This document shows positions 8,493 to 15,954 of a stretch of DNA of 15,954 bases, piece by piece. Where the stretch lies: positions 1 through 15,954 of the forward strand of contig JADGJG010000597.1 of assembly GCA_027596195.1 (NCBI GenBank), written 5' to 3'. A program made the position numbers and the translations under genes. Each line of letters starts with the position of its first letter. Within the stretch, counting starts at the first letter, position 1. Origin of the DNA: Podochytrium sp. JEL0797. Lineage: Eukaryota; Chytridiomycota; Chytridiomycetes; Chytridiales; Chytriomycetaceae. Under the pieces are notes generated by a model, which was not told where the DNA came from, ran no database searches, and saw only the letters and a list, made by a program, of their open reading frames with translations.

Positions 8493-8888
8493 AATGGAAA
8501 AATCAACAACCTTCCCAACGCCAAAACTCCCCGAGGGGACTGCTTCACATCAGACTTCCTTCCAATAATCCCAGACTCACCAATATGATGGTTCATTGAC
8601 TCTCCCGTCCAAAAGACCTCGGTCGCAATTGAAACCACGTCCTCCACACTCATCACACCTGGCAAAAAATGCGGAACATTCGGTGGACCTGCCACCTATC
8701 AATCTTCCCACAACTAAAATCAATCAGAGAAGGGAAAGGCGTCCTCCCCACGCTCACCACAGAAATCGCACAGAAATCGTGCCTTCCTCCTCCACTTTTG
8801 GAAAAAATTTCAATTGCTAATATAACTCCTCCCCCCAAAATTCATACTCACACGTGAATTGAGGGGTACTCTTATCAATTCCGTGCAT
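8483..8888 (-). CDS. Possible small multi-exon gene, unrecognised
   Basis: A minus-strand frame at 8483-8695 reads like real protein (PNVPHFLPG, SVEDVVSIATEVFWTGESMN) and is preceded by intron-like sequence: donor GTGAGC at 8757, CTGAT branch-like site, and acceptors TTTTAG (8714) and GATAG (8696). A further donor-like site GTGTGAGT (from about 8853) follows an ATG at 8888 with a TATATAA motif upstream (minus strand, about 8912-8918). Another GTGAGT...CAG pair at 8580-8540 (41 nt) would replace the C-terminus with SGSFGVGKVVDFSI. Several splice models keep frame, so exon limits are not fixed. No family is recognised. It converges on the 7148-8354 gene. It may instead be a decayed or chance ORF. 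Confidence 0.3.
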
Positions 8889-8962
8889 GGCGCGTGTACA
8901 GCACACAATTATATATTTTCGCCGAAAGATCATAATCATGCAAACCTAATAAATCATCACAT

Positions 8963-9034
8963 GGGGTTATAGCTCAGTGGTAGAGCGCTTGGTTCGCATC
9001 CATGAGGCCGAGGGTTCAATCCCCTCTGACTCCA
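8963..9034 (+). tRNA. tRNA-Ala (anticodon CGC), plus copy
   Basis: A 72-nt cloverleaf: acceptor GGGGTTA/TGACTCC with G3:U70 (the alanine identity pair), D-stem GCTC/GAGC, anticodon loop TTCGCAT (CGC at 34-36), variable loop AGGCC, T-stem GAGGG/CCCTC with TTCAATC loop, discriminator A73. A-box and B-box (GGTTCAATCCC) are intact. There is no intron. The anticodon stem has a U28:U42 mismatch. TTTTT at 9039-9043 serves as the Pol III terminator. An upstream TATATATTTT (about 8911-8920) may assist. Confidence 0.92.
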
Positions 9035-9290
9035 TACGTTTTTCGTGCGCGCGTCGGGTTGCGGGCAGTGGGTGGGTGTGTGGGGGTCAGGGGCACAGAG
9101 AGGATTTTGACTGGGACTGCTTTTGACCTCCCGCGCGCGACGTGATCGTGCATCTGGTCTGCGACTGTATCTGCCTACGTTTTCCCGCTCCGCCACCTTC
9201 CCACACCGTTCCTTGTGATGGGATGAGGGCGCCAAAGAAAATTCCAACTCGGCCATACGGTGGATGGAAAAGAGGAACCTTCCTCGATGC

Positions 9291-9406
9291 TACGCACCCA
9301 CCGCCCGCAACCCGACGCAGGCACAAAAAGCGTATTGAGTCAGAGGGGATTGAACCCTCGGCCTCATGGATGCGAACCAAGCGCTCTACCACTGAGCTAT
9401 AACCCC
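9291..9406 (-). repeat. Inverted duplicate of 8963-9078 (tRNA plus 44-bp 3' flank)
   Basis: The minus strand from 9406 to 9291 matches the plus strand from 8963 to 9078 with 8 differences in 116 bases as I count them: 1 in the tRNA and 7 in the 44-base flank. The match continues past the T5 terminator (TCGGGTTGCGGGC is exact in both) and then stops. The 5' flanks do not match. The roughly 210 bp between the copies holds no gene I can support. Confidence 0.88.
9335..9406 (-). tRNA. tRNA-Ala (anticodon CGC), minus copy with A72
   Basis: Identical to the plus-strand copy at 71 of 72 positions, including anticodon CGC, G3:U70, both internal promoter boxes and the U28:U42 mismatch. The single change is C72 to A, which breaks the first acceptor pair (G1:A72). 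A TTTTT terminator follows at 9329-9325. The end-pair mismatch may impair 5'/3' processing or charging, so this copy could be functional, weakened or an early pseudogene. Confidence 0.8.
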
Positions 9407-9511
9407 TTAAACAAATTTTCGGATTTGTTCATCACGATTTAGTCGAGGGTATACGTCTGCGGTTTGTAGGATAAGGTCGAAATTTTCTTGCTGTTGGATA
9501 GGTTCGGACAT
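9407..9511 (-). CDS. 34-codon ORF abutting the tRNA gene (possible small or truncated gene)
   Basis: ATG at 9511 to TAA at 9409-9407 encodes 34 residues beginning MSEPIQQQENFDLILQTADV and ending RDEQIRKFV. The composition is amphipathic and unlike the low-complexity ORFs around it. The frame is open back to a stop near 9596 (Pro/Thr-rich), with a CCACAG acceptor-like site just before the ATG. The stop codon touches the first base of the minus-strand tRNA. It is co-directional with UTP23, which ends about 100 bp upstream. It may be a small gene, the 5' remnant of a gene interrupted by the tRNA duplication, or chance. No family recognised. Confidence 0.25.
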   Translation of the reverse strand: MSEPIQQQENFDLILQTADVYPRLNRDEQIRKFV

Positions 9512-9608
9512 GGGGATCTGTGGTGGAGGGTGGAAGGGGGTTGTTGGTGTCGCGTCAGTGGGAGGCGTAGTTTTTTGAAAGTTATTGTTATTGTTTTACG
9601 GATGGAGT

Positions 9609-10520
9609 TTAATCTTCTTCTTCCGTCCGCTTTCTCTTATCCCCCGCCTTCTCCTTCTCCGCCACACTCGCATCCACCGAGGCAGATTTTTTCGAAGACG
9701 CCCCTCCCGCTCCTGCGGCAGGCTTCTTCTTTTTCACAGACAACGGATTCGGACCCTTGGCCTTCTTTTTGAACGTGCGTGTCGATTCGGGAGCCACAAC
9801 CGCGTCCGGGTTCAACCGCTTGATGGCTTTTTCTTCGAATTTCTTGGGAAGTGTTTTTTCGAGTTCAATCTGCCATACACACATGAGATCAAAACAACCA
9901 TGTAATAAATAGAAATGCGAAAAGGGCTGCACCTGTTGCGTTCTCCGTTGAGTTTCATGGCTCGGTGGTTCGAGAAGGAGGACCGAGTTCATGAGATATA
10001 ATAGAGGCGTTCCTGGCACGGTTCTCAGTTGCACGCGCATATTGTGGTCTTGGCTCGCGACGCCGTATTTGTGTCGGTTGTCGGATCCTAGGCGAATGTA
10101 AATCGTTAAGTGCGGCGATCTTCCCGAATGGGAATCACGAAAGTACCAATAATTGATTTGAGACACTCTGAAGCAGCGATAGGAGTATCATGGTTGCATC
10201 GCCGGCGTTCAAAAGCCTTGGCGGATTCAACGGACGTGGCGAAATCGGGACCCAGGGCTCTGAGTTCTGAGAGAACGCAGGTGGTCGTGAAGAGTCTGAC
10301 TTCGCCTTGTGTGACTTTGGCGAGGTTTGTCCACAGGTCCATCTTCATTAGGTTCGCAACGTGGATAAAGTTGCCGTCGACTGCAGTGAGTGATCAGCAT
10401 TGGATGGAACGCCAGATGGGATCCACACTCACGCAGCAGTTGGTATGGTTCTCTGAAGCCAAAGATTTGGGAGTAAACTCCCATCACTTTCTTGTTCTTC
10501 TTGGCGCGTTTGACTCGCAT
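9609..10520 (-). CDS. UTP23: rRNA-processing protein Utp23
   Basis: Exons 10520-10433, 10380-10147, 10087-9933 and 9869-9609 encode 245 residues, close to yeast Utp23. Introns (52, 59, 63 nt) start GTGAGT, GTACTT and GTGCAG. The N-terminus has VKRAKKNKK and FGFREPYQLLLDGNF. The PIN-like domain follows with QGEVRLFTTTCVLSELRALG, FERRRCNHD and SECLKSIIG, holding the Cys/His residues of the family's zinc-binding motif. Next come HKYGVASQD, RTVPGTPLLYL and LLLEPPS; the Lys-rich tail has KGPNPLSVKKKK. Utp23 is a nucleolar SSU-processome factor needed for early 18S pre-rRNA cleavage and snR30/U17 snoRNA release. Fcf1 is the relative; GPNPLS and LEPPS favour Utp23. It is the last gene of the minus-strand block, 94 bp after the PBDC1 homologue. 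Confidence 0.95.
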
Positions 10521-10530
10521 ATTTGTTGGG

Positions 10531-10549
10531 TGACCAAAAAAAAAAAAAA
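10531..10549 (-). promoter_or_regulatory. T14-GGTCA element upstream of UTP23
   Basis: Read on the minus strand, a run of 14 T is followed by GGTCA, ending 10 bases before the UTP23 ATG. The same arrangement precedes MRD1, and a T-run plus GGT precedes the PBDC1 homologue. Poly(dT) tracts exclude nucleosomes in fungi; the GGTCA part is unassigned. Confidence 0.5.
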
Positions 10550-10614
10550 CACAGCGTCTCTCCTCCCTCTTTCCCCCCATCACAATCAATAGAACCAGAA
10601 GTTTATTCAGATAT

Positions 10615-11261
10615 TTATTTCCTTGAGAGAACATTGTTGAATCCCTCCCTGTTGCGCGCCACTTCAATCGCCAAAAACTGAATACGAATCACAAAAAACG
10701 CATTCTCGGGACCATAATCTTCACCCGCTCGCGTTCTCAACAGAGTCCCGTAATTGAAGTCTACGATCTTGCCTTCGAATCTATACATGATGTCGAAATC
10801 AGTCTCTCGGGTAAAAGGGGAGGGATCCAAGGACCCAACTTACTTTTTAACCCATTCCCTCCACTTCTCCTTCGCAGCGTCCGTCTTAAAGTCTTCAATC
10901 TCCTTCAACTCATTCACGTTGATTTCGGGGAATGCGGCCTTGAACTCGACGTAGATTTCGTCCTTTTGGCGGAACACACACGTTCAGTTGGGTGGTTTCG
11001 ATACAAGCCTTTCGGGGTTTTAAAGAGGGGGTCAGCTCACGTCATATCTGGTCAATCGAAGCTTGGATGCATCTGTGCTCGAGATGATGTTGAAGTAGAT
11101 CTCGGCGTGGTGTAGGGCCTTGACGGACCAAATCTTTTCCACATCTTCGTGCTGGATTGCGGTGTGTGGTGCTTAGTTGGGTTGATCAAACATCACTCGA
11201 GTGAGATACGTACGTTCTCGGCCGTCTCTGCGCTGAATGGCTTCACTTCCTTGACTTCCAT
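10615..11261 (-). CDS. PBDC1 / Ypl225w (Chp1) family protein, eEF1A-biogenesis chaperone homologue
   Basis: Exons 11261-11214, 11151-11041, 10962-10844 and 10780-10615 encode 147 residues, about the family's length. Introns (62, 78, 63 nt) start GTACGT, GTGAGC and GTAAGT. Family landmarks in order: ALHHAEIYFNIISS, LRLTRYDDEIYVEF, AAKEKWREWVKKFEGKIVDFNYGTLLR (made only when the 10843-10781 intron is removed), and the C-terminal FVIRIQFLAIEVARNREGFN. These match human PBDC1 and yeast Ypl225w. The yeast protein acts at the ribosome as a dedicated chaperone helping newly made eEF1A fold; that role here follows from homology. The name polysaccharide biosynthesis domain is historical. The gene sits between MRD1 (70 bp upstream) and UTP23 (94 bp downstream), all co-directional. 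Confidence 0.95.
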
Positions 11262-11277
11262 GTTGTGACTCGGAAAA

Positions 11278-11290
11278 CCAAAAAAAAAAA
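11278..11290 (-). promoter_or_regulatory. T11-GGTTT element upstream of the PBDC1 homologue
   Basis: On the minus strand 11 T run into GGTTTTCCGAGTCA about 16 bases before the ATG at 11261. It is a looser version of the T-run/GGTCA element seen ahead of UTP23 and MRD1. Confidence 0.4.
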
Positions 11291-11331
11291 TCAAACTTTT
11301 TGTTGCAAAACCGAACAACCCCAATTCATTC

Positions 11332-14300
11332 TCAATCCGACTTACTCCCACCCGCATCCTCCTCCCCCACCACAACCTTCCGCCTCTTCCCACTCCCACT
11401 TTCTCCCCCCTTCACAAAGTTTTTGGCCGTCTTGCTCCGCATCGCTTCCACACTGGACTCGTCCTCTGCCCATTCCATCACCAAGTGGCGACCGTACAAG
11501 TGGGTGGACCCAAGCGTGCTGAAGGCCGCTTTGGCTTCTTGCTTGGTGAGGAAATCAACGAAACCGAAACCGCGGTGGGTGCCGTCGAATTTAGTGGGGA
11601 GACGAACGGATTTGACTTGACCGAACGTGCTGCGTGTTTTGATAAGTTACATAATTCAGCGTGCAAAAGAGAAGAAGAACAACTCACGCAAACAGCTGCT
11701 TGATATCCTTCTTAGTCGCCTGGAACGGAATATTGCGAATAATCAACTTTGTCCCCGTCACCTTCACATCCTCCTCGTCATTCATATTCCTCTTGACAGC
11801 AGACGCAGCAGCAGCCGTGTTCCCCTTCCCCGTCGCATTCGAAAACTTCAACTGCAACTTGTGTCCATCCAACTCAACCCCTTGCAACGCCTTGACAGCC
11901 TTGATGGCGTCCTCCTTGCGCTCAAACTCCAAGAAACCGAATCCCATCGAGAGAACGGCCCCTCCGCCCTTCTTGGTGTCGGGTTTCGTGGCAATGCGGA
12001 CGGATCGGAGTCCACCGACCGGGGTGAATTTTTTGCGTAACGCGTCTTCAGTCGTGTTGAAGCTCAGGTTTTTGATAAAGAGGGTCGCGACGGGCATGGC
12101 GTCTGGGTCGTCCATGGAGGAAGAGGTTTCCGCGGATTTCGAGGAGGACATGGATTGTTCGAGGACTTCCTTGTTGGAGAGTTTCTTGGTGGTGGTGGTG
12201 GAAGTTTTGGACACGGCTTTCGCGACGCGGGTGTCGATATCTTGTTGGGCGTCTTCGTCGTCTACAGCTGAAGCTGGGGTGGAATCGTCTTCACCAGCCA
12301 GTTTGGCCTTCTCGGCCTTCCGCTCCGCTTCGGCCTCAGCATCAAACTCGGTCTTGAACGCCCCAACGGGAGCGTATTCCAAAAACAGCGGAAGATTCTT
12401 GAACTTGGTATACGCCAACCTCCTAAACGCCGTCTTGCACTCGTTCGGCTCCAAAAACTCAATCATCCCAATCGTCCCACTCGGGGGAACCACGATCCTT
12501 CCCAACGCTCCAAACTTGCTGAAAATCGTTTCGAGTTCATCGGTGGTTGTACCCGCGGGGATGTTTTTGGCGAGGAGGATGGTAGTGGAGCGGGTTTTTT
12601 GACGCGTGAAGGCGTTGAGGTCGATTCCTTCGGATTCGAGGTAGGTTTTGGTTTCGTTGATGATGTCGGTTTCGGCGAGGGCGAGACGTACGGCCATGTT
12701 GGAGGAGGAGGGGTCGAGAATGTCGCTTTTTTTGACGTTGAGTTTTCGGGCCATGGCTTCGGCTACGGCGTCGCTCTGTCAACAAAATTCAAATCAGCAT
12801 TCGTGACATGGAATGATCGGAAACGAGGGATGCAATCAGCAGCGTACATTGATGAACAGACTGTTCCAGCTGTACTCGTTGTTGGCCGACTTCTTCTTCT
12901 TCAACTCGAGCTTCTTCTTGTAACTCGCATCCGCGCCCAACAAAGTCTCATCCTCCTCAAACGTCTTCTTCTTTTCCTGACCCGGCAAAATGTCCATCAA
13001 TCGACCCTGGAAAATCTGGTTGCCGAGACTCGAATACGCCTTCACGGCGTGTTCAGGGAGCAGATACATGATGAACGCGTATCCACGCGGTTTCTTGGTC
13101 TCCTTGTCAATCGACATGTGCACTTCCGATAAAGGACCAAACTTGCCAAACAGCTCCTTCAAATCGTCGGTCGTGCACGTGAATGGAAGGTTCTTGACGA
13201 AAAGACGACCCGTGTCGGCAATGATTTCGGCGGGGAGTTCTTCCTCCACGGATTCCTTCAACAAGGCGCGTTCGGGGAGGGATTCGTCGATTGCGGGTTC
13301 GGCGCTCGATTCGGATTCGGGTTCCGCGTCGTTGAACATGTCTTTGATTTGTTGCGCGACTTTGGATTTGGCGGGAGCGACTGGGGCGTCTTCGTCCATG
13401 GCATCCTCATCTGCTCCTTCGGAATCCTCCTCCTCCTCTTCACCCTCGACCGTCTCGTCCGCTTCCGGCTCCTCATCAAGCTTCTCCCCACCAAACGGAT
13501 CCTCCTCTCCCTCCCCCAACTTCGCCCGCATACGAGAACGCAGGTACTCCATATCCGACAACCCCGAATCATGAGCAATCGCATCCGGCTGAGCCACCAC
13601 TTCCTCAACATCCTCATCCACCTCCTCCTCACCCTTGATCTTCAAATCCTCATACAACTCGTCCTCCTCGCCCTCCACAACGGGAACACCCGCCGCCTTC
13701 GGATCCCACACAAACTCCTTCCCAAGATCATCGTTCGCCCATGTCCTCCCCTTGGCAGCTCCACGGGGCCGCATGACGTCGAGAAACTCTTGGAATTTGG
13801 GGTCCGATTCGGCCGCTTGTTGGACCTCCGTAAGGGCGCTTTTGGGGGTGGTTTGTTTGATGGATTTTTGCTGTTGGTCTTTCCATAGTTTTTCTTCTTC
13901 GTGGGCTTTTTTAGCTTCTTCGGATTTGGTGGTGAGGCGTTTGTTGGCGGAGGAGCCTTCCGTGTGTTTGGACCATGGGCGGGGAATGGCGGAGTCTCCG
14001 ACCTGGAATTCCAGGTATGATTGTGATTAGCTGTTGTAGTACATTCCAAGGGATTGAACAAGAACGGCTTCACTCACGGCCTTGGCAAACTCGACTTGGA
14101 TGCGCGAAGTGTCAATAAAAGTACGGTTGAAATACGCAATGGCATCCTTTGCATCCTTCTCAGTACGGAACCCAATGAATCCGAATCGGCGCGAGACTCC
14201 CTCCCTATTGCCCATATTAATACGGTTTGCTAGGCACGGAATACCACGAAACAACGCACTTGTCCTTCGCCAGCCGCACATCCGTGACTTGGAACTTTTG

Positions 14301-14387
14301 CTCAAAGTGTTCCCGCAGCCGTTCGATGGTCAAGTATTTCGGAAGGTTGCGCACCATCACGCGCGAGGAGGTGGCTTCGATGCTCAT
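11332..14387 (-). CDS. MRD1: Multiple RNA-binding domain protein Mrd1 (RBM19 homologue)
   Basis: Exons 14387-14260, 14204-14078, 14002-12848, 12775-11688 and 11629-11332 encode 931 residues; all phases agree. Introns (55, 75, 72, 58 nt) start GTGCGT, GTGAGT, GTACGC and GTGAGT. Five RRMs are visible: about 9-82 ([15 protein letters not shown]), 350-425 ([15 protein letters not shown]), 534-608 ([14 protein letters not shown]), 700-783 ([15 protein letters not shown]) and 812-890 ([17 protein letters not shown]; split by the last intron). Acidic low-complexity linkers separate RRM1 from RRM2, and a [24 protein letters not shown] segment precedes RRM3, as in the family. Five rather than six RRMs matches fungal Mrd1. 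It binds pre-rRNA and helps U3 base pairing in the SSU processome for early 18S cleavages. It is divergent from ALG6. Confidence 0.96.
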
Positions 14388-14435
14388 ACTTGTGGTTCGT
14401 GAAACTTGTGACCAAAAAAAAAAAAAAACGAGATC
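14388..14435. promoter_or_regulatory. 48-bp divergent promoter between MRD1 and ALG6
   Basis: Only 48 bp separate the two start codons. The interval contains TGACC followed by 15 A (14409-14428), which on the MRD1 strand reads T15-GGTCA, about 21 bases before the MRD1 ATG. No TATA box is evident. Both 5' UTRs must be very short or overlap each other or the neighbouring coding region. Confidence 0.6.
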
Positions 14436-15954
14436 ATGCCAAGGGCACCTGTCAAACCCGCAACAGACGATCCTATTGCGGATCTCTCGCGCGTTTTGCC
14501 TGAATCTTCAGAGAATGCATCTGGTGTGCGTGGATTGGTTGTGCTGTTGAGCGACACCAATGCAAAGTATCTGGCGCTTCCAGTCACTCTCCTCGTTGCC
14601 GTTCTGCTGCGATGGGCCGTCTCTCTGTGGGGATATTCGGGTACTTTCATCTCCAAGAATTGCTTCGATTTAACACGCCCTCACAGGAATGGGCACTCCT
14701 CCAATGTTTGGCGATTTCGAAGCACAACGCCATTGGCTCGAAATTACCACGCACCTCCCCGCAACCCAATGGTACCGCTACGATTTACAGTATTGGGGAT
14801 TGGATTATCCTCCCCTCACGGCGTACCATTCGTGGGTCCTTGGTTTCATGTAGGCGCCGATCCCCCAGCGGTGACTGGAAATTGACGCCCAAACACGCAG
14901 CGCGAACGCCATTAATCCCGAATGGATTGCTCTCGATGCATCTCGCGGATACGAATCGGAGGAGATGAAGCTCTTTATGCGATATACCGCGTTGATCACA
15001 GATCTGGTCGTGAACGTTTCTGCGATTGTCGTTTTTTGCCGTGTTTGCTGCAAAGGAAGGAGCTGGGTGGATCAGGTGTGTGTCGCTGTATTTTCGAATA
15101 ACGCCTCTTTCGATTCTGATGTTGTGATTCAGAATGTTCTCTTGTTTATCGCGTTGATTCAACCGGGCCTGATTTTGATCGACCACGGTCATTTCCAGTG
15201 AGTTTGCCCCGCTCCTGCTTGCATTTGCACCCGCAATGCATGTATTGATTTGAATTCTAGATACAATTCCGCAATGCTTGGATTCACCCTGTGGTCTGTG
15301 ACGTGCATGTCGCAAAAACGATACATGCTGGGATCAATGTTCTTTTGCCTTGCTCTCGGATTCAAGCAAATGGCGTTATATTATTCACTGCCCGTGTTTT
15401 TCTATCTTCTGGGAGCTTCTGTCGGGGCTGCGAAACGTTATGGAGCTGCAAACGGGTCAGTCCCTTGTTCCTCCACGCCCTGCGTTCACAAATATTGAAT
15501 GCGCGATTCCATCAGGCTCATTCAACTGGCCCAAATCGGAATCACCGTTGTGATCACTTTTGGACTCATGTTCTCACCGTTCTTGACTTCACGTGGCGAC
15601 TTTTTGCAAGTGATTCACCGGATTTTCCCCGTCGGCCGCGGACTGTATGAGGACAAAGTGGCCAACTTCTGGTGCGCTGTTAGCGTTTTCGTTAAAGTCA
15701 AAAATCTGTTTCCTGTCGAAACGTTGGTGCGAATCAGGTTGGATGCCTTGTTTTCGATCCACTTGACGGGGTCGGGATTAACGCAACACTTTGATTCCAA
15801 GCATCGTCGCCACCCTCCTCGCAGTCCTCCCAACCAGCATCAACCTCTTCCTCTTCCAACTCAAACCAACCAACTCCACCTTCCCCAAACGCCTCCTCCT
15901 AACCCTCCTCACAGGATCCCTCGCCTTTTTCCTCTTTTCCTTCCAAGTCCACGA
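14436..15954 (+). CDS. ALG6: Alg6 dolichyl-P-Glc:Man9GlcNAc2-PP-dolichol alpha-1,3-glucosyltransferase (3' end beyond window)
   Basis: Exons 14436-14640, 14687-14849, 14901-15075, 15133-15197, 15261-15455, 15516-15737 and 15802 to the edge give about 392 residues of a protein usually near 500-550. The enzyme adds the first glucose to the dolichol-linked oligosaccharide in the ER membrane (GT57). Landmarks: a membrane helix (about 45-64), [21 protein letters not shown] with the family's catalytic-loop Asp (about residue 78), [69 protein letters not shown] and [10 protein letters not shown]. Each splice restores one of these motifs. The intron at 15738-15801 uses a GTTGGA donor and CCAAG acceptor, unusual but required by homology. 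Alg8 is the nearest alternative; SRGYES and the [16 protein letters not shown] segment favour Alg6. Confidence 0.95.

Noticed and set aside
9087..9402. ORFs on both strands between the tRNA copies
   Set aside because: They read through the tRNA genes and their duplicated flank in mirrored form and have no independent coding signal.
8963..9406. Interpretation of the tRNA pair as a SINE family or transposon terminal inverted repeats
   Set aside because: Both copies are intact cloverleaves, there is no A-rich tail or target-site duplication visible, and nothing transposase-like lies between them.
11661..12602. 313-codon plus-strand ORF
   Set aside because: Antisense shadow of MRD1 exon 4, where three RRMs are clearly encoded on the minus strand.
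1..15954. CRISPR array, biosynthetic cluster, virus or mobile element
   Set aside because: No regularly spaced repeats, integrase, transposase, reverse transcriptase or capsid-like protein is seen in any frame.

Overview
The window is eukaryotic nuclear DNA, most likely from an early-diverging (chytrid-like) fungus. The protein genes are split by many short GT-AG introns, mostly 50-95 nt. Joining exons across those introns rebuilds recognisable eukaryotic proteins: B-type cyclin, Utp23, PBDC1/Ypl225w, Mrd1 and Alg6. The first gene has the plan of a fungal cell-surface protein (signal peptide, Ser/Thr-rich stalk, GPI-type tail). The lineage call is inference from gene content and architecture; no marker gene here fixes it.

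Layout. Positions 1-2313 (+) hold a 37-base G homopolymer and a secreted Cys-rich, lectin-like, GPI-type surface protein. Positions 2834-4763 (+) hold a B-type cyclin in four exons; its third intron is 306 nt, in frame, free of stops and full of GCGA-type repeats. Positions 5685-6837 (+) hold a three-exon protein with a coilin-like N-terminus and a long Lys/Ser/Asp repeat tail. Positions 7148-8354 (+) hold an unrecognised three-exon protein. Positions 8355-9608 hold a 25-bp direct repeat with a hairpin, a possible small multi-exon gene on the minus strand, two tRNA-Ala(CGC) genes in tail-to-tail inverted duplication, and a 34-codon ORF that ends against the second tRNA. Positions 9609-14387 (-) are a tight co-directional block: UTP23 (4 exons), a PBDC1/Ypl225w homologue (4 exons) and MRD1 (5 exons), with gaps of 94 and 70 bp. 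From 14436 (+) ALG6 (7 exons) runs off the right edge; it is divergent from MRD1 with only 48 bp between the start codons.

How the genes relate. MRD1 and UTP23 both act in the SSU processome that makes 18S rRNA, and the gene between them is the homologue of a chaperone for eEF1A synthesis, so the minus-strand block reads as a ribosome/translation neighbourhood. All three have a T-rich run followed by GGT (GGTCA in two) just upstream of the ATG. ALG6 (ER N-glycan glucosylation), the cyclin and the surface protein look like unrelated neighbours. No mobile element, CRISPR array, virus or biosynthetic cluster was found. The least explained parts are the tRNA inverted duplication with its flanking small ORFs, the stop-free repeat-filled cyclin intron, the shared T-run/GGT leader element and the orphan gene at 7148-8354.
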